Assembly (NCBI GenBank): GCA_030432235.1
Contig: JAUIHT010000009.1
Coordinates: forward strand, 62,001-126,000
From: Verrucomicrobiia bacterium
GTDB lineage: Bacteria > Verrucomicrobiota > Verrucomicrobiia > Opitutales > Cerasicoccaceae
Direction of reading: 5' to 3'
Length of the DNA stretch: 64,000 bases
In this document: piece by piece, positions 44,485-52,842 of the stretch
Position numbering within the stretch: position 1 is the first letter of the stretch
Layout of the letters: the number at the start of each line of letters is the position of its first letter
Translations under genes and position numbers: made by a program
Notes under the pieces: model-generated
Told to the model about the DNA's origin: nothing
What the model saw: the letters and a program-made list of their open reading frames with translations, nothing else
Database searches by the model: none

Positions 44485-45270
44485 TCAGCGGTAACTCACC
44501 GGGTCCTGCGAAGTGAGGAGAGTGAAGTTGACGCTCACCGAGGCCTGGACGGCGATTTTTCCAACTTGGATTTCCCCGGGAGAACCGTCCGGGCCGGAGG
44601 CCTCATACTGCATGACGTTCTGCGTCATGTAGCTGTTGTTCCGGTAGTCGCGATTCCACGAAGAGCCACTGGAGTAGTACCACCAGCGATTGTAACCCTG
44701 ATTTTCGCTGATGCTACTCGGCGGACCCAGGCGTGAGCCAAAGGCGCTGGTCATGGCCTCCGCTTTTTCACGCGCGGCGGTCACGGCCATCTGACGCGCC
44801 TGATCGCGGTACTTGCGCAACTCCGAGGTGTAGAAATCCACGCCGTGCAGGTAATTGACTCCCGCAGCCAGGGCGACATCGATAACCTTCTCCAGCATGG
44901 CCTTGTCCTTCACCGTGACGACAAAGCCGTTACGACTAAAGAAGCCGAGGAAGATGGACTCATAATCGCGCTCCTTATAGCGAGGTTCGACGTTCAGGAA
45001 GTCGGTCGTGATATCGCTGTCATCGAGTCCCAGTTCGCGGAAGGATGCCGTGGCCTTGGCGAGGATTTCACGGTTCATGGCCTGGGATGCGGCCAGGTCC
45101 ATATCGCTGGTTTCGATGCCAAAGCGTACCTTGATGAGGTCGGGCACGACATAGACCGTGGCCTCGCCGGTAACGGAGATGTTACCCTGGGCGGGATAGG
45201 TCTGGAATGCGTACTGCGCGCTCAGGCCGAACGGCAGGATGAGAAGGAAGAATAGGATGATATTTCTCAT
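44485..45270 (-). CDS. SIMPL (DUF541) domain secreted protein
   Basis: A 261-residue protein with a signal peptide (about 1-18). The SIMPL/DUF541 domain is shown by 'GNISVTGEATVYVVPDLIKVRFGIET', 'SDITTDFLNVEPRY', 'YSEAFSR'-like strands and 'AREKAEAMTSAFG'. The family is periplasmic or outer-membrane and is linked to stress tolerance; its biochemical role is unsettled. It lies 10 bp downstream of the VWA gene and 42 bp upstream of the kinase gene. Confidence 0.85.
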   Translation of the reverse strand: MRNIILFFLLILPFGLSAQYAFQTYPAQGNISVTGEATVYVVPDLIKVRFGIETSDMDLAASQAMNREILAKATASFRELGLDDSDITTDFLNVEPRYKERDYESIFLGFFSRNGFVVTVKDKAMLEKVIDVALAAGVNYLHGVDFYTSELRKYRDQARQMAVTAAREKAEAMTSAFGSRLGPPSSISENQGYNRWWYYSSGSSWNRDYRNNSYMTQNVMQYEASGPDGSPGEIQVGKIAVQASVSVNFTLLTSQDPVSYR

Positions 45271-45280
45271 GGCGGGAGGC

Positions 45281-46612
45281 TCAGTTGATTTCCTTCTGCT
45301 GGTTGACGGTCATGTAGCTGCTGTTGGAGTAGCCCTTGCGCTTCATGTTGGACAGCGGAGCCTGATCGAGGTATTGCGCCTCCTGCTCCATCAAGGAACT
45401 CTGCTGAGCTATGGTGTCGTCCTGATACAGGTTGTTCATGGAGTCGATGTCCGAGCGGAGTTCGCGCATGACAGTGGCGGCCTGCGCGTTCTGCCCGGCG
45501 TCGCTGAGGACGATGGCTTGCTGCTTGGCCTCGGCCAGACGGTTGTCCACCACGGCGCGGGCGACCTCCACGTTGGCGTTGTCACGGACCTCCTCGACGC
45601 TCTCGGTGTAGCTGACCTGCGCCACGGTGTTGGCCGCGCCGCTGTCGCCGGAGACCGCGTCACGGTAACGGGTGCGGACGGTCACGAGGTCGCGCAGCTC
45701 ACCGGCCTGACCGGCGGGCACCTCGACCTCCACCAGGGCGAACTTTTCCTGGCCCCCAAAGAGCTGGCGGATGTCAAAGCTCACACGGCCGTCTTCCAGT
45801 GTGCCGTCGCGGCCAATGGTGCGCAGTGGACGCACGCCCGGGGCGCACTCCACGATGACCTCCACATCGGTGGCGGTGACGTTAAGCACGTCGTCCAGCT
45901 CGGCGGCGAAGATGCGGGTGAGGTCGCGGGCGTTTTCGGCGAAGTAAGCGTTGCCCTGCCCGGTATCGGCCAGCGCGGTCATCAGGTCTTCGTTGAAACC
46001 GCTGCCCAGACCAACCGTACTGACGGAGATGTCCTCCCCGGCCAACGAGCCCCCCAGACCGCTCAGGTCATCCGTGCTGGACGGGCCGACATTGGCGATG
46101 CCGTCCGAGAGCAGAATGAGCCGATCAAAGGAGCCGTCCGTGGCGCCCCGGCGGATTTCCGCGGCGGCCTGGCTGACCCCGGCGTAAAGCGCGGTGGAAC
46201 CTTTGGACTGAATGCCCCGAATGATGCGGGCCAGACGTTCGCGTTCCATGGGTCGCTGGGATTCGATCAGGGTTTCGGCCCCGTCGGCGTAGGCCACCAG
46301 CGCAAAGCGGTCACGCAGGCCCACCAGACTGAGCGCCTCCAGGGCGGCCTCGCGGGCCTGGGCGATTTTCTCGCCGTTCATGGAACCCGAGCGATCCAGC
46401 GCGATGGCCAGATTGACTGGCGGGCGATCCTTGGACGTTTCGATTTCAGCCGGCAGCAGCCGGATTTTGATAACGGCGCGCTCGGTCTGCCCGGCGGGCA
46501 GAACGGGGCGGTCCAGCTCGGCGCGAACGTCGAGCGGCGTAACGGCGGACTTGGCGCAGGCCAGGCCGGCGGCGAGAAAGGCCGCGATGAGGGTGAGACA
46601 GGACGTTTTCAT
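45281..46612 (-). CDS. secreted VWA domain protein
   Basis: A 443-residue protein from 'MKTSCLTLIAAFLAAGLACA', a signal peptide whose final Cys makes a lipoprotein possible. The VWA domain spans about 55-240 with intact metal site 'DRSGSM', 'GSTALYAG' and 'LLSDGIANVGP'. A beta-rich domain and a helical end with 'AEAKQQAIVLSDAGQ' follow. VWA proteins bind partners through a metal ion. It is the first gene of a set with SIMPL, kinase and regulator genes, suggesting an envelope-stress or nutrient-sensing module. Confidence 0.85.
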   Translation of the reverse strand: MKTSCLTLIAAFLAAGLACAKSAVTPLDVRAELDRPVLPAGQTERAVIKIRLLPAEIETSKDRPPVNLAIALDRSGSMNGEKIAQAREAALEALSLVGLRDRFALVAYADGAETLIESQRPMERERLARIIRGIQSKGSTALYAGVSQAAAEIRRGATDGSFDRLILLSDGIANVGPSSTDDLSGLGGSLAGEDISVSTVGLGSGFNEDLMTALADTGQGNAYFAENARDLTRIFAAELDDVLNVTATDVEVIVECAPGVRPLRTIGRDGTLEDGRVSFDIRQLFGGQEKFALVEVEVPAGQAGELRDLVTVRTRYRDAVSGDSGAANTVAQVSYTESVEEVRDNANVEVARAVVDNRLAEAKQQAIVLSDAGQNAQAATVMRELRSDIDSMNNLYQDDTIAQQSSLMEQEAQYLDQAPLSNMKRKGYSNSSYMTVNQQKEIN

Positions 46613-46670
46613 GGCGTTGTGCGATATTGGATTGGGAACGGGCACTGTGCCCGCGTGTCGCCGCCATGAT

Positions 46671-46729
46671 GTCAGAAAAGCGCGCAAATGTCGTCATGAG
46701 CGCGTCAGGATTTTGTCAGAAAATTGTCA
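46671..46729 (+). promoter_or_regulatory. Pho-box-like array of GTCA half-sites with 11-bp phase
   Basis: GTCA occurs at 46671, 46693, 46704, 46715 and 46726, all on one 11-bp phase with only the 46682 position missing. The last three carry AT-rich spacers (GTCAGGATTTT, GTCAGAAAATT). PhoB-family regulators bind 11-bp direct repeats with a TGTCA core. TACGAT at 46738-46743 lies about 9 bp after the last half-site, where a -10 would be expected. The orientation favours control of the lipoprotein gene at 46814; the divergent VWA gene is also possible. Confidence 0.65.
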
Positions 46730-46813
46730 TGGTCCATTACGATGGCTAATTCAACGTGCTAAAAGGTGAAGAAAACTTGACATGATACCGCGTGCGATAG
46801 GTCCTCATTCGGA

Positions 46814-47461
46814 ATGAAGCATCTACTGTATTCCGCCGTCGTCCTCTGCCTGTTCCTTACCGGTTGTGAGACCTACCAGCCAGCCGTTGTCGGCAATGGC
46901 AAAATCACCAACACCACCGTGGGCTTTGAGGGCTACGAATTAACCATTCCGCCCGGGCTGCATCCGGCCGAAAACATGAAGCCCAGCAATTATGTAAACT
47001 TCATGAAAAAGGTCAGCGAGGGCTTTATCGTCCGGGGTGGCGACCAAACCGACACGGTAGTGCTGCAGGGGCATCAGAAGGCGGTCGCCTTTATTGTCGG
47101 TGACATGCTTCTGGGGTCGCACGCCACTTATATCGACCATCAGTCCGGGGCTTTTACCACCGCCCGCAGCCGCTATGGGCTCATGACCAAAGAGGACCAA
47201 ATCCAATTTCTCGCCCATGCGATAGAGCGCATCAACCCGGATATACAAACAAACGTCACCCGGGAAGTCGTCGAGATCGGGGGGCGTCCGATCGGCGTGG
47301 TTATGGATGTCCTCCCTGAACTGGGTATTACCAATTACACGTACCTGACCCTCGGCAAGCTGAACGAGGTGTTTATCATCATCGGAGTTTCACCGGATGC
47401 GTACGCGCAGGACCTCAAGAAAAGCATGGATCAGATGGTCGCCAGCCTGAAGGTTTTTTAA
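46814..47461 (+). CDS. lipoprotein of unknown function
   Basis: A 215-residue protein with a lipoprotein signal ('MKHLLYSAVVLCLFLTGCET', lipobox LTGC, acylated Cys18). The mature domain is mixed alpha/beta, opening with 'GYELTIPPGLHPAENMK' and ending 'VSPDAYAQDLKKSMDQMVASLKV'. This resembles PsbP/DUF1795-like folds that use such an N-terminal strand and C-terminal helix, but I cannot assign it. The phased GTCA array upstream suggests regulation by an OmpR-class regulator, perhaps the one at 41877. Confidence 0.75.
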   Translation: MKHLLYSAVVLCLFLTGCETYQPAVVGNGKITNTTVGFEGYELTIPPGLHPAENMKPSNYVNFMKKVSEGFIVRGGDQTDTVVLQGHQKAVAFIVGDMLLGSHATYIDHQSGAFTTARSRYGLMTKEDQIQFLAHAIERINPDIQTNVTREVVEIGGRPIGVVMDVLPELGITNYTYLTLGKLNEVFIIIGVSPDAYAQDLKKSMDQMVASLKVF

Positions 47462-47501
47462 TCGCTTGCGCTGTGGCGTGGGCAGGCTTCACTGCGAGTA
47501 G

Positions 47502-48770
47502 ATGAAAGTACTGATCGTTGGAAGCGGCGGCCGTGAGCACGCTCTGCTCAAAGCCTGCCTCAAGAGCCCCCTCGTCACCGAAACCGTGGTCGCGCCCGGC
47601 AACGGCGGCATGGCCGCGGAAGCCACCTGCCTGCCCCTGGATGTGGAAGACGCCGGCGCGGTCGTCGCCCTGGCCAAGGAAGTGGCGGCGGACTTCGTCA
47701 TCGTGGGTCCGGAAGCACCGCTGGCCACCGGAGCCGCCGACTCCCTGCGCGAGGCCGGGATGCCGGTCTACGGGCCGGGCAAGGCCGGCGCGGAGCTGGA
47801 GTCCAGTAAGGCTTTTTCCAAGGAGTTCATGCTCCGTCACAACATCCCGACCGCCGCGGCCGGCATCTTCAAGGATTTCAGCGCAGCCCTCGACTACCTG
47901 CGCGGGCGCGAGTACCCCATCGTCATCAAGGCCAGCGGGCTGGCTGCGGGTAAAGGGGTCATCATCGCCGACAGCTTCGAGCACGCCGAGTCCGTCGTTC
48001 ACGACATGCTGGTGGGCTACCAGTTCGGAAAAAGCGGGCAAACCGTTCTCATCGAAGACTTTATGAAGGGCGAGGAAGCCAGCATCATGCTGCTGGTTTC
48101 AGGCGAAAAATACGTCCAACTCCCGCCCAGCCAGGACCACAAACGCATTGGCGAGGGTGACAGCGGCCCCAACACCGGCGGCATGGGCGCCTACGCCCCC
48201 GCGCCTGTGGTCACGCAGAAAATCGCCGAGAAGGTCCGCACGAAAATCATCGAACCCAGCCTGGCCGGTCTGGCCAAGGAAGGCATCGACTACCGTGGCA
48301 CACTCTACGTCGGCATCATGGTGGTCGACGGCGAGCCCTACGTGGTCGAGTACAACGTCCGCTTCGGCGATCCGGAGTGCCAGATTCTCCTGCCTCTGCT
48401 GGCAGACGACCCGATCAAGCTCATGCTCGACTGCGCCCAGGGCACGCTCAAGCCCGCCGAGGTGAAGGTAAAGGACGAGCACGCCATGATCGTGGTGATG
48501 TCCGCCGAAGGCTACCCCGGCGCCTACCGCAAGGGCGACGTCATCGAGTTTCCCGCCAGCGTCCCGGACAATTGCTCCATCGTCCACGCCGGCACCAAGC
48601 AGGACGACGCGGGCAACATCATCACCGCGGGCGGACGCGTGCTGGGCATCGTGGCCACCGGCCCCACCCTACAAGCCGCCGCGGACGACGCCTACGCCCT
48701 GGCCGATCAGGTCAAGTGGCCCGGTGCATACCTGCGCCGCGACATCGGCTGGAGAGCACTGGGAAAGTAA
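47502..48770 (+). CDS. purD: phosphoribosylamine-glycine ligase
   Basis: A 422-residue ATP-grasp enzyme that joins glycine to phosphoribosylamine in purine synthesis. Characteristic stretches are 'MKVLIVGSGGREHAL', 'DFVIVGPEAPLATG', 'SKEFMLRHNIPTA', 'VIKASGLAAGKGV', 'LLPLLADD' and 'GPNTGGMGAYAPAP'. Length and domain order are typical. It is a single gene with no other pur gene nearby. An inverted heptad hairpin begins directly at its stop codon. Confidence 0.97.
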   Translation: MKVLIVGSGGREHALLKACLKSPLVTETVVAPGNGGMAAEATCLPLDVEDAGAVVALAKEVAADFVIVGPEAPLATGAADSLREAGMPVYGPGKAGAELESSKAFSKEFMLRHNIPTAAAGIFKDFSAALDYLRGREYPIVIKASGLAAGKGVIIADSFEHAESVVHDMLVGYQFGKSGQTVLIEDFMKGEEASIMLLVSGEKYVQLPPSQDHKRIGEGDSGPNTGGMGAYAPAPVVTQKIAEKVRTKIIEPSLAGLAKEGIDYRGTLYVGIMVVDGEPYVVEYNVRFGDPECQILLPLLADDPIKLMLDCAQGTLKPAEVKVKDEHAMIVVMSAEGYPGAYRKGDVIEFPASVPDNCSIVHAGTKQDDAGNIITAGGRVLGIVATGPTLQAAADDAYALADQVKWPGAYLRRDIGWRALGK

Positions 48771-48886
48771 AAAGCAGAAAAATAAACGATGAAAGATGAA
48801 GTCAAGAGGACGATAGGGGGCACGTGCTGGGTGAAGTGTCTTTTCATTTCATCTTTCATCTTTCTGCTTTCATCTTTCATTTCGGC
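48771..48886. repeat. inverted heptad hairpin encoding a signal peptide
   Basis: Left arm 48771-48812 has AAAGATG and AAAGCAG-type units. Right arm 48841-48886 has TCATCTT and TCTGCTT units and is the inverted form. The start codon of the next gene lies inside the left arm. In frame, the left arm gives 'MKDEVK' and the right arm gives 'LFISSFIFLLSSFIS', together a signal peptide. Confidence 0.8.
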
Positions 48887-49772
48887 GGCGCAGCCACCCA
48901 TCGACCTCGCCGACTTCCCGCCGGAGTTCTTCCCGGGGCTGAACAAGCAGTCACCGGAAAAAATTTACCTGGAGGGTCTCATGGCGCTCTACCCCGGGCG
49001 TGTGCTGGACAAGGCACCGCAATCCGAAGGGCCTGCCACCTCCCGCGAGCCCATGATAGAGACGTTGCCACGCGGCATCACCTACGTGCGCCTTTACGAT
49101 TTAAGCGATTCGATAAGCTTCATCGATGCCCATATTTCAGACCCTATCCTGCTTATTGACCTACGCTATGTCTCCAGCTCCATGGAGGCTGCCAAGCGGT
49201 TCATAGCTTATTTCAGCCTATCCTCTGATGCCATCGAAAATATCTCAACGCCAGAGGAGACAGCGGCGCATTCCAAGGGTTCGCTCCAGGATTTAATCAG
49301 CGACTATACCGTGAGGCCGAATGACCGAAAGGACATCGTGCTGATCAACCAAAAGACCAGCGGCGCCATCGAGGCTGCAGTGGATGCCCTCCAGCGCACA
49401 GGCAAAATCGTAACCGTGGGCACCCGCACGGCCGGGGATACCGGCAGCTACGGCGCCATCCCGGGAGTCGAGGGCTATTACGTCATCGACGGGGAGGTCC
49501 GCGCCATGAGCGGCCCAAGCCTGCTGGGCGTCGGCCTGGAGCCGGAGGTGCCGGTGGATGTCACTGCGGCGGAGGACTTTACAGGCTATCAGCTCCTGGA
49601 GACAGGCTACAGCGCCGAGGCCATCCTGCGCACCCGCCTGCCCGCCCTCGACCCACTCGAGGCGAGCGAGGATAGCGAAGAGGCCGAGGAAACCCCCATC
49701 GATCCCATCCTGCAGCGCGCGGTGGAGGTCGTTATCGCCCTACAGGTCCTGGGCAAACTACCGATGGAGTAA
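48789..49772 (+). CDS. exported S41-peptidase-like protein, probably degenerate
   Basis: A 327-residue protein with a signal peptide (about 1-33, mature start near 'AQPPIDLADF'). The C-terminal half resembles S41 (tail-specific/C-terminal processing) peptidases: 'DIVLINQKTSGAIEAAVDAL' matches the strand carrying the catalytic Ser, and 'TVGTRTAGDTGSYGAIPG' the region that normally holds the catalytic Lys. Ser is retained but the Lys position appears to be Asp, and no PDZ domain is present. It may be an inactive relative. The homology is tentative. Confidence 0.6.
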   Translation: MKDEVKRTIGGTCWVKCLFISSFIFLLSSFISAAQPPIDLADFPPEFFPGLNKQSPEKIYLEGLMALYPGRVLDKAPQSEGPATSREPMIETLPRGITYVRLYDLSDSISFIDAHISDPILLIDLRYVSSSMEAAKRFIAYFSLSSDAIENISTPEETAAHSKGSLQDLISDYTVRPNDRKDIVLINQKTSGAIEAAVDALQRTGKIVTVGTRTAGDTGSYGAIPGVEGYYVIDGEVRAMSGPSLLGVGLEPEVPVDVTAAEDFTGYQLLETGYSAEAILRTRLPALDPLEASEDSEEAEETPIDPILQRAVEVVIALQVLGKLPME

Positions 49773-49856
49773 GCATTTGGCAGAAAGCAACTTTCGGTTT
49801 GCGGCGCTGTCAGAAAGCATTAGCTTAAACTCAGTACACCCCACGACCCTGTATCG

Positions 49857-51782
49857 ATGAAGACCTCCAGCATTTCGCTGCGCGTAGCCGACTTCCTCAA
49901 AGGCTATCCTCCCTTCAACTTCATCGAGGAGGAGTATTTGCTGCGCCTGGCCGGCTCGGGCAAGGTGAAGTTCCACGAGGACGGCGAGCTGGTCTTCGAG
50001 GAGGGTAAAAAGCGGGATAAGGTCTTTTACGTCATTCAGCAGGGCACGGTAAACATGTACCGCAAGATCGGTGGCAGCGAGGAGCTGACCGACGTACGCG
50101 TGGAAGGCAACCTTCTGGGCATTTTCTGGGGCAGCCTGGATGAGCACTACCAGGCCACTGCCCGCACCGCCTCCGAGACCATCCTCTACGCTTTGCCCAT
50201 CGACCAACTGGTCGAAATCGCGCACAAAACACCGCCGGTCAAAGCCTTCCTCAGCGCCTATTATTCGCCCAATCCGAGCGCGGCGGACGTCTCCGAGGGT
50301 ATCGCGGAAGCCCCCAGCGACTGGCTCCAGCGCACCGAGGCCGTGCGCGAGCGCTCCAACCGCAACCTCCTCACCGCCCACCCCAACGATCCGGTACGCA
50401 AGGTGGCGCGTCAAATGGCCCCCGGCAACCAGGAGGCGGTCATCGTCGTCGACGATATGCGCTGCCCCTTGGGCGTCGTGACCGAGAGCGATTTGAGCGG
50501 CCGCGTGGCCTCCGGAGAAATCCCGGTCGACGCCCCGGCTTCCGAACTGATGAGCAGCCCGGTGGAAACCGTTCCGCCGGGCCTGAACGTGGGCCAGCTT
50601 ATCCTGCGCATGCTCAACCGCCGCGTCCATCACCTGGTCATTACCGCGGACGGAAGCGCCAACTCGCCTGTCCTCGGCGTCGTGGCCGAGCGAGATCTGG
50701 CCCTGCTCCACGGCCGCCTGCCCACCATGCTGACCAACGAGATCAAAGTCGCACGCGGGCCGGAATCCCTGGCCGCCGCCCGCAATCGCGCCGACGAGCT
50801 CCTTCTGCACTACCTGGATACCGAGGCACCCATCTCCTGGATCGCCGATTACATAGCCGAAATCGACAACACCCTGACCGAGCGAGCCATCGAGCTGGCC
50901 CGACAGAAGCTGGCCGCTCAGGGACGCCGTGGCCCCGGCATGCCCTTCTGCTGGATGTCCTTTCACAGCGAAGGCCGCCGCGAGCGCCTGCTGCGCTCTC
51001 CGCAACGCAGCGGCATCGTCTTCGCCGACCCCGAGGAGGGCAACGGCGAGGCCGCCTCCTACTATTTCGTGGAGCTGGCTCGGGAGGTTTCAAACACGCT
51101 CGAGATTTGCGGCTTTCCCAAGGAAGCGCGAGATTTGCGGGCAGACAACCCCCGCTGGTGCCGCCCGCTGTCCGAGTGGAAAGAGCACTACTCCAACCTG
51201 ATCGCTAATCCCATCGAAAACGACATCCTGCGGCAGACTCCGTTTTTCGACATGCGTGCCATCAGTGGCGATTTTCAGCTAGAAGCCGATTTGCAGGAGC
51301 ACATCCGAAGCGAGCTCAAGGCCCAGCCCAACTTCGTTCCCCTCCTGGCCAACGACGCCATGGCCAATCTGCCGCCCGTGACCATCTTCCGGGATTCCGT
51401 CATGGACAAAAGCGGCATCCTCTGGACCTGTATCGACACCAAGGTGCATATCCTCTACCCGCTCGTCGATATGACCCGCGTCCTTGCCTTGGAGCACGGC
51501 CTGGCCGAGACAGCCTCCACCGTCGCCCGCCTGCGCCTGCTCACCGAGCTACTGCCCGAGCATGCCGCCCAGCTCGGCGAGGCCATCGACGCCGTATATT
51601 TCGGGCTTCATCTGCAGACCACCTTCGGGCTCCGCCGCGGTGATGACGGGCAGTTCATCCGCCCCGGCGACCTCGGCCTGATCGAACGCGAGCGCATCAA
51701 AACCGCCTTCCGTACCGTGGCCCAGATGCTGGACTACACCAGCCAGCACTTTGGCTTGAAGAGTGCTGTTCAGCCCGCCTGA
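49857..51782 (+). CDS. cNMP-binding, CBS and DUF294 nucleotidyltransferase-like signalling protein
   Basis: A 641-residue cytosolic protein. Residues about 15-135 form a CAP_ED domain, about 170-300 two CBS domains ('LTAHPNDPVRKVARQM', 'LMSSPVETVPPGLNVGQLILRMLNR'), about 310-470 a DUF294 GlnD-like nucleotidyltransferase domain, and the rest DUF294_C. The transferase motif reads 'SEGRRERLLRSPQRSGIVF', whereas active relatives have GSxxRxEQxxxTDQDN. The acidic metal ligands are replaced by Pro-Gln-Arg, so catalysis is unlikely. In other bacteria this architecture often accompanies a DnaQ-type exonuclease, as it does here. Confidence 0.9.
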   Translation: MKTSSISLRVADFLKGYPPFNFIEEEYLLRLAGSGKVKFHEDGELVFEEGKKRDKVFYVIQQGTVNMYRKIGGSEELTDVRVEGNLLGIFWGSLDEHYQATARTASETILYALPIDQLVEIAHKTPPVKAFLSAYYSPNPSAADVSEGIAEAPSDWLQRTEAVRERSNRNLLTAHPNDPVRKVARQMAPGNQEAVIVVDDMRCPLGVVTESDLSGRVASGEIPVDAPASELMSSPVETVPPGLNVGQLILRMLNRRVHHLVITADGSANSPVLGVVAERDLALLHGRLPTMLTNEIKVARGPESLAAARNRADELLLHYLDTEAPISWIADYIAEIDNTLTERAIELARQKLAAQGRRGPGMPFCWMSFHSEGRRERLLRSPQRSGIVFADPEEGNGEAASYYFVELAREVSNTLEICGFPKEARDLRADNPRWCRPLSEWKEHYSNLIANPIENDILRQTPFFDMRAISGDFQLEADLQEHIRSELKAQPNFVPLLANDAMANLPPVTIFRDSVMDKSGILWTCIDTKVHILYPLVDMTRVLALEHGLAETASTVARLRLLTELLPEHAAQLGEAIDAVYFGLHLQTTFGLRRGDDGQFIRPGDLGLIERERIKTAFRTVAQMLDYTSQHFGLKSAVQPA

Positions 51783-51846
51783 GCGACTGGGTACGGTTAA
51801 GCTATTCCTGCACTTGCCTTCCCACTTTCAGAGTCAGCGTTTTCAC

Positions 51847-51878
51847 CCTTTCAGCCTTTCAGTTTTTCAGCCTTTCCC
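51847..51878. repeat. 8-nt period tract before the exonuclease gene
   Basis: CCTTTCAG recurs with an 8-nt period (one unit TTTTTCAG) and the tract ends at the ATG of the exonuclease gene. It resembles the heptad tracts of the window but with period 8 and no inverted partner. It occupies the position of the ribosome-binding site without offering one. Confidence 0.6.
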
Positions 51879-52571
51879 ATGAGCCTCTTCGGTCCAGACG
51901 ACGCCATCTCGGTCTATCGCGAGTCCTTCGACGATACCTGGGCCGATGGTACCCCCGCCGAGCGTGTCCGCTTCGTAGTGCTGGACACCGAGACCACCGG
52001 CCTGGACCCCAAAAAGGATGCCATCGTGACCATCGGCGCCGTCACCGTGCAGAACAACGAAATCCTGCTCGAGGACCAGTTCGAGGCGCTGCTGCGCTTC
52101 CGCTACAACACCTCCGCCGTCGTCGTCCATGGCATCACACGCGAAGCCGCCGAGGAGGAAGGGGTGGACGAAGTCGAGGCCCTGCGTGATTTCCTAGGCT
52201 ACCTGCGCGATGGCGTCATCGTGGGCCACCACATCGGTTTCGACGTGGAAATCCTGCGTGAACACATCATGCGAAGATTCGGCCAGGACCTGGAAAACCG
52301 CTGGCTCGACACGATGGAGTTGACCCTCCACCTTGAGGACTCCGGCGCCTTCGGCACCCCGCCCGATGACGACGAGGATGTGGACGAGCGTGGTCGGGAT
52401 TTTTCCCTCGACGGGCTTTGCGCCCGCTTCGGCATCAAACCACATGACCGTCATACCGCCGCCGGTGACGCCTTTATCACGGCCCAGGTCTTCCTCAAGC
52501 TCCTGCGCCTAGCCAACCGCTTCGGCCGCCGCACCCTCGGCACTCTTTGCGAACGCTACGTAGAGGCGTAA
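51879..52571 (+). CDS. DnaQ-type 3'-5' exonuclease (DNA polymerase III epsilon-like)
   Basis: A 230-residue DEDDh exonuclease. Exo I is 'VVLDTETTGLDP', Exo II 'VGHHIGFDVEILR', and Exo III 'HDRHTAAGDAFITAQVF' with the catalytic His. A small acidic insert ('PDDDEDVDERG') lies before Exo III. It pairs with the upstream cNMP/CBS/DUF294 gene, an association seen in several phyla where the exonuclease is thought to work in nucleotide signalling or turnover rather than proofreading. There is no polymerase-binding tail. Confidence 0.9.
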   Translation: MSLFGPDDAISVYRESFDDTWADGTPAERVRFVVLDTETTGLDPKKDAIVTIGAVTVQNNEILLEDQFEALLRFRYNTSAVVVHGITREAAEEEGVDEVEALRDFLGYLRDGVIVGHHIGFDVEILREHIMRRFGQDLENRWLDTMELTLHLEDSGAFGTPPDDDEDVDERGRDFSLDGLCARFGIKPHDRHTAAGDAFITAQVFLKLLRLANRFGRRTLGTLCERYVEA

Positions 52572-52613
52572 CCCGCACCGATACTCTGTATTGCTGTACC
52601 TAGCACCCTGTAT

Positions 52614-52776
52614 GGGGAGTGTTTTTGAGATGACGGAAAGAGCAGCCGCTTGGCATTTTTGAGGGCAAAGTGAGGCTTTCGAGCCGAGGCGTATCCGAGA
52701 TGCGTCGAGGCGAGGAAACGCGCTTTGAGCCGAAAAGGCCAAGGATGCGACATGAGTCATCACAAAAGCACTCCCC
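52614..52776. repeat. MITE-like 163-bp element with 21-bp terminal inverted repeats
   Basis: Termini 52614-52634 and 52756-52776 are inverted copies matching in 19 of 21 bases and beginning GGGGAGTG. The interior is rich in CGAGGC/GCCTCG-type short inverted pairs and could fold as RNA. No protein is encoded. It lies between the converging exonuclease and porin-like genes. It could be a miniature transposable element or a structured RNA; I cannot tell which. Confidence 0.55.
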
Positions 52777-52777
52777 G

Positions 52778-52813
52778 CAAAAATAAAAAACCCGCGCCGG
52801 TAAGGGCGCGGGC
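52778..52813 (-). terminator. intrinsic terminator of the porin-like gene
   Basis: On the minus strand a GC stem (GGCGCGGG paired with CCCGCGCC, 6-nt loop at 52799-52804) is followed by an almost unbroken T tract (52781-52790). It lies 30 bp after the porin-like stop and is a textbook rho-independent terminator. Confidence 0.9.
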
Positions 52814-52842
52814 TTTGAAAGGATTAAACCTCGCGAAATCGC

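Noticed and set aside
45239-46669. Open frame of 476 codons antisense to the VWA gene
   Set aside because: The minus-strand VWA gene has signal peptide and metal-site motifs; the plus-strand product is low in recognisable structure.
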